A stretch of DNA of 11,812 bases from JALOAT01 sp041677345 (lineage in GTDB: Bacteria; Pseudomonadota; Gammaproteobacteria; Thiohalomonadales; Thiohalomonadaceae): assembly GCA_041677345.1 (NCBI GenBank), contig JBAYQE010000083.1, positions 1 to 11,812 of the forward strand, read 5' to 3'. Below the pieces are notes generated by a model. That model saw only the letters and a list, made by a program, of their open reading frames with translations. It ran no database searches and was not told the origin of the DNA. Of the stretch, positions 7,073-11,812 are shown in pieces (the stretch's first letter is position 1; every line of letters starts with the position of its first letter). The position numbers and the translations under genes are program-made.

Positions 7073-8149
7073 ATGCGTATCCGACTGCTGTTCGCCCCCC
7101 TGTTACTCGTGGGGATTCTCGCCCTGAGCTCCTGCTCCACACTGGGCTACTACTCGCAGGCGGTGGGCGGCCACCTGGACATCATGCTGCGTGCGCGTCC
7201 GCTGGAGCGCGTCATCGCGGATGAGCGTGAGCCCGAGCCCGTGCGGGCAAAATTGCGCATCGCGCTTGATGCGCGGGCGTTTGCGGCCGGGAAATTGGGC
7301 CTGCCCGCCAACCGCAGCTATGAGCGCTACGCGGACGTCGGGCGACCCGCCGTCACCTGGAACGTGACCGCAACACCGCGGTTTTCGGTGCACCCCCTGG
7401 AGTGGTGCTATCCGGTGGCGGGCTGCTTCAACTACCGGGGTTATTTTTCACGCAACGAAGCTGAACGTCATGCCGAGCAGCTGCGCAAGCGTGGCTTCGA
7501 TGTCTACGTCTCGGGCGCCAGCGCCTACTCCACCCTTGGCTGGTTCGATGACCCGTTACTCAGCACCATGCTGCGGCGTTCCGAGGCTGAGCTGGTGGCC
7601 ACGCTGTTCCACGAACTGGCTCATCAGAAGCTTTATCTGCCCGGTGACAGTGCATTCAACGAGGCTTTCGCCGTCGCGGTGGCCGAGGAAGGTGTGCGGC
7701 GCTGGTTCAGTGGCAGCGAGCAATACGTGAAATACTTGCGCAGCCAGGAGCGCCTGCGCACCGTGGCATCCCGACTGGTGGCTGCACGCACTCGGCTGGC
7801 GGCGCTGTATGCCGAGGACATCCCGGATACGGAGAAGCTCACGCGCAAGCACGAACTGCTCGCGCAGTTACTTGCCGACTACGCTCAGTTGAAGAAGGAT
7901 TGGGGCGGCTATGACGGCTTCGATCACTGGTTTCCACCCGACATCAACAATGCCCACCTGGCGCTCACCGCCACGTATCACGAGTTGGTTCCGGGGTTCA
8001 AGGCACTGCTCACGCTCGAGGGCGGTGATTTGGAGCGCTTCTATGCCGCTGCACGCCGGCTCGGCAAGCTGGCACGCGGGGAGCGCAAGCGGTATCTGCA
8101 CGCAGCCATGGCGCAGGTGAATACCGAGGATCTTGCTGCGTGGCCATAG
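7073..8149 (+). CDS. Putative aminopeptidase lipoprotein (COG4324/PF10023-like, HExxH)
   Basis: The 358-residue protein starts with a lipoprotein signal peptide (MRIRLLFAPLLLVGILALSSC), with the lipobox LSSC and lipid-accepting Cys21, so it should be anchored to a membrane facing the periplasm. The zinc-metallopeptidase motif HELAH is at 180-184, followed by FNEAFAVAVAEEG (195-207), whose Glu is the probable third zinc ligand. The blocks YYSQAVGGHLDIM (26-38) and GWFDDPLLSTML (156-167) are hallmarks of the family annotated as predicted aminopeptidase; the activity and substrate are not, to my knowledge, well established. The start is the only Met that gives a signal peptide; a GGGGA lies just 2 nt upstream, which is unusually close. 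The gene follows the PagL-like gene by 60 nt on the same strand and may share its transcript. Confidence 0.88.
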   Translation: MRIRLLFAPLLLVGILALSSCSTLGYYSQAVGGHLDIMLRARPLERVIADEREPEPVRAKLRIALDARAFAAGKLGLPANRSYERYADVGRPAVTWNVTATPRFSVHPLEWCYPVAGCFNYRGYFSRNEAERHAEQLRKRGFDVYVSGASAYSTLGWFDDPLLSTMLRRSEAELVATLFHELAHQKLYLPGDSAFNEAFAVAVAEEGVRRWFSGSEQYVKYLRSQERLRTVASRLVAARTRLAALYAEDIPDTEKLTRKHELLAQLLADYAQLKKDWGGYDGFDHWFPPDINNAHLALTATYHELVPGFKALLTLEGGDLERFYAAARRLGKLARGERKRYLHAAMAQVNTEDLAAWP

Positions 8150-8206
8150 TGGCGCAGGCATGCCAACGTGCGGTTTCCGGCAATGGTTCACAGTTCCAGG
8201 ATGTGT

Positions 8207-8230
8207 GTGCTTGAAGCACCGTGGACGTCC
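8207..8230. promoter_or_regulatory. Two adjacent short palindromes upstream of the 85-residue gene
   Basis: GTGCTT-G-AAGCAC (8207-8219) and the perfect palindrome GGACGTCC (8223-8230) directly precede the ribosome-binding-site hairpin. Either may be an operator half of the control region. No -35/-10 pair could be assigned. Confidence 0.35.
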
Positions 8231-8257
8231 GCCTAACCTCCGTTTTCGGAGGTAGGC
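8231..8257 (+). promoter_or_regulatory. Hairpin sequestering the ribosome binding site of the 85-residue gene
   Basis: GCCTA-A-CCTCCG, loop TTTT, then CGGAGG-TAGGC pair as 11 bp with a single bulged A, ending at the base before the ATG at 8258. The only Shine-Dalgarno sequence, GGAGG (8248-8252), is fully inside the 3' arm. There is no T-tract, so it is not an intrinsic terminator. If transcribed as drawn, translation would need the stem to be opened, by temperature, a protein, an RNA or a ribosome; the mechanism is inference. Confidence 0.65.
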
Positions 8258-8515
8258 ATGAATGCAACACAAGCAGGCGACGTATCGCCCCTGGAAATCC
8301 GCCAACACCCCTATGGCTGGAGTATCACGTGTCTCGATGGTGCCGGGCGCATTCGGCATGTGACCAGGGCCGATACTGAACTCCAGGCCTACCGTGCGGC
8401 ACGTCAGCTGGCGCTCATCTACCGAGTGCAGGGCCGTGCCCGTGTCAGCACGCCCCGGGGGGATTACTATCTCGACTTGAGTGGCCTACAGCGCAAGGTT
8501 TCCAGTCGCGTGTAG
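8258..8515 (+). CDS. Small protein of unknown function, 85 residues
   Basis: I do not recognise this protein with confidence. It starts at the ATG at 8258, 5 nt after a perfect GGAGG. No signal peptide or membrane segment is present, so it should be cytosolic. The order HPYGWSITCLDGAGR (about 17-31), a charged stretch, then ELQAYRAARQLALIYRVQG (41-59) and a short strand-rich end resembles the strand-strand-helix-strand plan of small DUF2188-type proteins, where a GW motif precedes an Ala-rich helix. That is only a similarity of layout. It is followed by a bidirectional terminator and sits 108 nt after the lipoprotein gene. The codon pattern, strong Shine-Dalgarno and terminator make it a credible real gene. 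Its ribosome binding site lies inside a stable hairpin, which points to translational control. Confidence 0.72.
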   Translation: MNATQAGDVSPLEIRQHPYGWSITCLDGAGRIRHVTRADTELQAYRAARQLALIYRVQGRARVSTPRGDYYLDLSGLQRKVSSRV

Positions 8516-8567
8516 CCGGACAGTGGGTTCGCCAGACAGCTCGCAACACGCACATCCCGCACCACAA

Positions 8568-8600
8568 AAAGAAAGGGCCGCTGTATGCGGCCCTTTCTTT
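8568..8600. terminator. Bidirectional intrinsic terminator between convergent genes
   Basis: A 14-bp perfect stem (8568-8581 with 8587-8600) and a 5-nt TGTAT loop has a GC core GGGCCGC/GCGGCCC and A/T-rich flanks: CTTTCTTTC on the plus side and CTTTCTTTTTG on the minus side. It lies between the stops of the 85-residue gene (+) and the histone-like gene (-), and can serve both. Confidence 0.9.
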
Positions 8601-8613
8601 CTTGGGAACCGAC

Positions 8614-9096
8614 TCAGGCGGCCTTCGCGCGCCGAGTGGTGCGTCGACGGGCAGACTTCTTCGGGGCCGTTTTGCGAGCGTGCTTCTTCTGGGCGGTGTT
8701 CAACGCCTTGACGTAGCCTTTCTCGGTCCGGGCGTTCAGTGCCTGTACGGTGGACAGCCACGCGCTGGCAGCCTTCATCGCGCTACGGGCTTCGCGCTCT
8801 GCGGCACGCACGGTGCGCACATCGGTACGGGCTGCAGCCAGCGCCGCGCGTGCACGCTTGCGCACCGCCGCACTCTTGGCGCTGTCTGCCTTGGCCTTCG
8901 CCGCGTCGATCTTGGCTTCGGCCTTGGCGAGTGCAGCCGCGGTTTTTTCATGCGCCTTGCGTGCGGCATTCAGCGTCGCATCGGCCTGCTTGGCGGAATC
9001 GGTCATGACGTTACCGCCCTGAACCATCGCAGCCGCCTTCACCACGGCGCCCTTCTTCGCTGCGCTTCTGCGCACTGCCTTCTTCTTCTGTGCCAT
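8614..9096 (-). CDS. Histone H1-like Ala/Lys-rich protein (AlgP-like)
   Basis: The 160 residues are dominated by Ala, Lys and Arg. A basic N-terminus (KKKAVRRSAAKK, 4-15) is followed by a long Ala-rich, regularly charged segment (about 33-140) likely to form a coiled coil, and then a very basic tail (ARKTAPKKSARRRTTRRAKAA, about 140-160). This composition resembles bacterial histone H1-like proteins such as AlgP/AlgR3, which bind DNA through Lys/Arg/Ala-rich tails. Pro-containing KPAA repeats typical of AlgP are absent, so the relation is by composition, not certain homology. The ATG at 9094-9096 has GAGGA 7 nt upstream (9104-9108). A TATACT hexamer on the same strand (9144-9149) could be a -10. 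Cytosolic or nucleoid-associated. It ends at the bidirectional terminator. Confidence 0.75.
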   Translation of the reverse strand: MAQKKKAVRRSAAKKGAVVKAAAMVQGGNVMTDSAKQADATLNAARKAHEKTAAALAKAEAKIDAAKAKADSAKSAAVRKRARAALAAARTDVRTVRAAEREARSAMKAASAWLSTVQALNARTEKGYVKALNTAQKKHARKTAPKKSARRRTTRRAKAA

Positions 9097-9213
9097 TGAA
9101 ACGTCCTCGTTAGGCTGTGTTGTACATTAAAGACGACCGCACGAGTATAAATCCAACTTTAACGATAAATAAACTCCGTGCGCTTTTTCCAGGCGAGAAT
9201 TGCATGCAGAACG

Positions 9214-9804
9214 CTAACGAAGCTTCTGTGCCCGGGCTACGGTGTAGGTCTTGCCCTGTTTGACCTTGTCGTAATTTCCGAACACTTCCTCGAAGGCGCG
9301 TTCGATGAAACGGCGCAGCCCGGTGATGGTCACCACGTAGATGTGGCCGCCGGGATTGAGGCGCTGCAAGGCATCATAGAGAAGGATGTAAAGCAGTTCC
9401 TTACCGACCTTCGCCGGGATGTTTGACGCCACCAGATCGAAGCGGCGATCACCCACCTGATCGAAACCATTGGAGAGCATGGCGGAGGCATTCTTTACGC
9501 CATTCAGCTCGGCATTTCTTTGCGCGTATTCCACGGCGACGAAATCCTTGTCCACGAGCAGGGTCTGGCCCTCAGGTGCCAGACGCGCCAAGGTCAGCCC
9601 GATGGGGCCATAACCGCAGCCGAGGTCGAAGCAGTGATCGGAGGGATTGACCTCCACATGATCGAGCAGCAGGCGCGAGCCTTCGTCAATCTCACGCGGT
9701 GAGAACACACCCCAGGTGGAGTGAAAGGTAAACGGGATTCCGCGCAGGGTGGCATCGAAGATGATGTCCTTGCGCAGGCTCTTGACGTAGTCGGTGAATT
9801 CCAT
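9214..9804 (-). CDS. Class I SAM-dependent methyltransferase, small-domain (RsmC-like)
   Basis: The 196 residues form one Rossmann-fold methyltransferase domain. Motif I is DLGCGYGPIG (60-69), the SAM-ribose acidic loop is VDKD (84-87), and motif IV is SNIPAK (127-132). The order and the N-terminal TFHSTWGVFSPREIDEGSRLLL block are those of the MTS domain found in RsmC and RlmG, which methylate guanine N2 in rRNA. It lacks the extra N-terminal domain of E. coli RsmC, and motif IV reads NIPA instead of the NPPF/NPPY of those N-methyltransferases, so the substrate is open. The ATG at 9802-9804 fits the domain start, but no Shine-Dalgarno is visible. The gene stands alone: about 240 nt separate it from the next gene upstream, and a possible TATACT -10 lies at 9982-9987 on the same strand. 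Confidence 0.88.
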   Translation of the reverse strand: MEFTDYVKSLRKDIIFDATLRGIPFTFHSTWGVFSPREIDEGSRLLLDHVEVNPSDHCFDLGCGYGPIGLTLARLAPEGQTLLVDKDFVAVEYAQRNAELNGVKNASAMLSNGFDQVGDRRFDLVASNIPAKVGKELLYILLYDALQRLNPGGHIYVVTITGLRRFIERAFEEVFGNYDKVKQGKTYTVARAQKLR

Positions 9805-10009
9805 GGTCAGGTCGGACGGAAGACGGGAAAGCCGGGTAGTTTACACGGCGTACCTGCAGGGGCGGGGGGAAAGAGACGGAACGCGGAAGGGATCAGGCAT
9901 GTGGTTTGCTCCCCTCCGCGCTCCGGTCGGCGTTGCCGGGGGAAGGACCGGCCGCCGGTGGTGAGGCAAATCGACAGCCTCAGTATAGGCGGCCAGTACA
10001 TAATGGAGA

Positions 10010-10028
10010 TTCAATCTTTGTGATTGAA
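10010..10028. other. A/T-rich hairpin downstream of the 137-residue gene
   Basis: TTCAATC-N5-GATTGAA is a perfect 7-bp inverted repeat lying just after the stop at 10047-10049. A second repeat, GATAAG-N6-CTTATC (10031-10048), overlaps the stop itself. Neither has a T-tract. They may mark the 3' end of the transcript. The remainder of 9805-10046 shows no gene. Confidence 0.35.
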
Positions 10029-10046
10029 AGGATAAGCTAGGACTTA

Positions 10047-10460
10047 TCAGTGCGAGCGCTTGCGCCGGGTTGGCGGGCGCAGCGGGCGGATCTGGCCACG
10101 CGGGCCCAGCTTGCGGCGCTGCAAGCGTGCCGTCAGGAGACGGTCCATGATTTCCAAGACCCGGTCCTTGATGAGTTCGGCGTGGAGGTTGTAGTAGTCC
10201 ACGCGACAGGTGACCGGCTCGTGGAGGGCGAGGCGGCGTTCGGTTTCGAATTCCTTCCACGCAAGTACCGGGAGGTTGCCCAAGCCGGTGTCGAGGCACA
10301 ACCACGTGTTGTCGTTGAGGATGAGCTCAAGGTCATGCATGCCTGTGAGCTCGATGCGCGCGGGGTTGTCGAGCCAGGAGAGCGCGAGGCGCACCCGGTT
10401 GTAGCGCTGCGCGCTGATCAGCATCCGTTCGCTCTCCAGCACTGGGAAATTCCTGTACAT
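10047..10460 (-). CDS. Unrecognised protein, 137 residues with a basic tail
   Basis: I do not recognise a family. The first 110 residues look folded: YRNFPVLESERMLISAQRYNR, then IELTGMHDLELILNDNTWLCLD (about 36-57) and LPVLAWKEF (63-71), suggesting mixed beta-strands and helix, ending in a helix EIMDRLLTARLQRR (103-116). The last 25 residues (about 112-137) are rich in Arg, Lys and Pro (LRPPTRRKRSH), which suggests contact with nucleic acid or a negatively charged partner; that is inference. No signal peptide, membrane helix, PilZ RxxxR or metal motif was seen. The start at 10458-10460 lacks a strong Shine-Dalgarno; Met13 is an alternative. A TATACT hexamer at 10489-10494 on the same strand may be its -10. 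It diverges from the cbbR-like gene, so its expression could be linked to that regulator. Confidence 0.68.
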   Translation of the reverse strand: MYRNFPVLESERMLISAQRYNRVRLALSWLDNPARIELTGMHDLELILNDNTWLCLDTGLGNLPVLAWKEFETERRLALHEPVTCRVDYYNLHAELIKDRVLEIMDRLLTARLQRRKLGPRGQIRPLRPPTRRKRSH

Positions 10461-10473
10461 GTGTCAGCGCCTG

Positions 10474-10500
10474 GCTGGTTTACCAGTGAGTATAACCAGC
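10474..10500. promoter_or_regulatory. Inverted repeats upstream of the 137-residue gene
   Basis: GCTGGTT-N13-AACCAGC (10474-10500) overlaps a tighter CTGGT-TT-ACCAG (10475-10486). Both lie across the putative -10 (TATACT, minus strand 10489-10494) in the 211-nt region between the 137-residue gene and the cbbR-like gene. Another palindrome, GACCA-CA-TGGTC, is at 10554-10565. These are candidate binding sites for the neighbouring LysR regulator, but no clean T-N11-A box stands out. Confidence 0.35.
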
Positions 10501-10671
10501 CCCTTTTTGTGCGCCATCGCGCAATCCGCACGGTGTACGGGCTAACACGCAGGGACCACATGGTCTACTTTATTAAAGCTTCGGATGATTCCGTAGGCAT
10601 GATTCGGGGCGAGGAAAGCAAGGAACGCCGTCACCGTAAAACCTTTGGATCAACATAAGGCAAAGTACGTT

Positions 10672-11628
10672 ATGAATGTCACGCTTCGCCAGTTGAAGGT
10701 CTTTGCCGCTGTCGCCAGGCACCTCAGTTTCACCAAGGCGGCTGAGGAACTCTGTCTCACCCAACCTGCCGTCTCCATGCAGGTCAAGCAGCTGGAACAC
10801 CAACTGGATGTAGGCCTGTTCGAACAGCTCGGAAAGAAGATTTACCTGACCGATGCCGGCGAAGAGGTGTATCACTACAGCCGCCAGATAACACAGCAAC
10901 TCGACGAGTTGGAAATGGTGCTGGCCAATCTCAAGGGCCTGGAGCGCGGGAAGCTGAAAATCTCGGTCGCATCGACCGCCAACTACTTCGCGCCGACGCT
11001 GCTCGGTACCTTCTGCGGCCGCTTTCCCGGAGTGACCGTGAGCCTGGATGTCACCAACCGCGAATCGCTGCTCAGACAGCTGTCCGACAACGACGTGGAT
11101 CTGGTAATCATGGGCCAGCCGCCAGGGGACATGGACCTGGAAGCGGACGCCTTCATGGAGAATCCGCTGGTGATCGTCGCGCCGCGCGATCATGTCCTGG
11201 CGGGTGAGAAAAATATCGCCCTCAAGCGCCTGGAGAAGGAGATCTTCCTGGTGCGCGAGTCCGGCTCAGGCACCCGCAGTGCGATGGAACGCTTCTTCGC
11301 CCAGCACGAGGTCCACATCACCACTGGCATGGAAGTGGGCAGCAACGAGGCCATCAAGCAGAGTGTGCAGGCAGGACTTGGCCTCGGCTTGCTGTCACGC
11401 GACACGGTGGAAATGGAACTGGCGCTGGGTCGCCTGAGCATCCTGGACGTGGCGGAGTTTCCCATCCTGCGCCACTGGTACGTGGTACATCGGCGCGGCA
11501 AGCGCCTGTCCGTTGTGGCGCAGGCCTTCAAGAAATTCCTGCTGGAGGAAGGTGCCGAATTGCTCGGCAAGCCTTCGGCCGTGATCGCGCTCGATTCAGT
11601 ACGTGCGCAGAAGAAAGGGGCTGTCTGA
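10672..11628 (+). CDS. cbbR: LysR-type transcriptional regulator, CbbR type
   Basis: The 318-residue protein is a LysR-family regulator. The N-terminal winged helix-turn-helix covers about 1-60, with LRQLKVFAAVARHLSFTKAAEEL and LTQPAVSMQVKQLE as the helix-turn-helix. A linker helix (about 65-90) and a two-lobed effector domain (about 90-300) follow. FEQLGKKIYLTDAG, ASTANYFAPTLLGTFC, VTNRESLL, DLVIMGQPP and FMENPLVIVAP are characteristic of proteobacterial CbbR, which activates Calvin-cycle (cbb, RuBisCO) operons in response to metabolites. I place the start at the ATG at 10672, where CbbR proteins begin; the nine-codon TTG extension from 10645 is less likely. The Shine-Dalgarno is weak (AAGG 11 nt upstream). 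CbbR is usually divergent from a cbb operon; here the divergent neighbour is an unrecognised gene and no cbb gene is in view. Confidence 0.92.
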   Translation: MNVTLRQLKVFAAVARHLSFTKAAEELCLTQPAVSMQVKQLEHQLDVGLFEQLGKKIYLTDAGEEVYHYSRQITQQLDELEMVLANLKGLERGKLKISVASTANYFAPTLLGTFCGRFPGVTVSLDVTNRESLLRQLSDNDVDLVIMGQPPGDMDLEADAFMENPLVIVAPRDHVLAGEKNIALKRLEKEIFLVRESGSGTRSAMERFFAQHEVHITTGMEVGSNEAIKQSVQAGLGLGLLSRDTVEMELALGRLSILDVAEFPILRHWYVVHRRGKRLSVVAQAFKKFLLEEGAELLGKPSAVIALDSVRAQKKGAV

Positions 11629-11668
11629 GGCCGTGTTCCTGATGCGAGGAGACCGACCGGGGCGCTGA

Positions 11669-11812
<144 letters not shown>

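Noticed and set aside
8231..8257. Intrinsic terminator of the lipoprotein gene
   Set aside because: The stem is followed at once by the ATG of the next gene with no T-tract on either strand.
9805..10046. Small gene in the spacer before the methyltransferase gene
   Set aside because: The only frames are short, Pro/Arg-rich and have no ribosome binding site or motif.

Overview
The window looks like the chromosome of a GC-rich gammaproteobacterium, plausibly a sulfur-oxidising or other autotrophic lineage (Chromatiales/Ectothiorhodospiraceae-like). This is inferred from a CbbR-type LysR regulator of the Calvin cycle, a periplasmic Slt70-type lytic transglycosylase, a PagL-like outer-membrane lipid A deacylase and a histone H1-like Ala/Lys-rich protein. 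No mobile element, rRNA, tRNA or CRISPR array is visible. The right edge ends inside a perfect 9-bp tandem array, so the window may stop where an assembly stopped.

Layout. 1-509 (-): 5' part of a dienelactone-hydrolase-family gene that leaves the window. 718-927 (+): a small dodecin gene. 532-2088 (-): a GH100-like glycoside hydrolase reading frame broken by one in-frame TAG; its 3' end runs antisense through the dodecin gene. 2216-3472 (-): a DUF445 membrane protein. 3473-3768: a gene-free spacer holding palindromes and the terminator of the next gene. 3769-4176 (-): a stand-alone zinc-binding CZB-domain protein. 4294-6273 (-): Slt. 6274-6469: a divergent control region with three perfect inverted repeats. 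6470-7012 (+): PagL-like protein. 7073-8149 (+): an HExxH lipoprotein of the putative aminopeptidase family. 8258-8515 (+): an unrecognised 85-residue protein whose ribosome binding site is buried in a strong hairpin. 8568-8600: a bidirectional terminator. 8614-9096 (-): histone H1-like protein. 9214-9804 (-): a small-domain class I methyltransferase. 10047-10460 (-): an unrecognised conserved-looking protein. 10672-11628 (+): CbbR. 11687-11812: fourteen perfect copies of a 9-bp unit.

The genes do not form one pathway. Most are short transcription units on alternating strands. A loose theme is the cell envelope (Slt, PagL, the lipoprotein peptidase, DUF445). I saw no clear multi-gene novel system. 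The items most worth a second look are the hairpin that occludes the start of the 85-residue gene, the amber codon in an otherwise well-preserved GH100 gene, the terminal tandem array with G-quadruplex spacing, and the Asp at the usual catalytic Glu position of the PagL-like protein.
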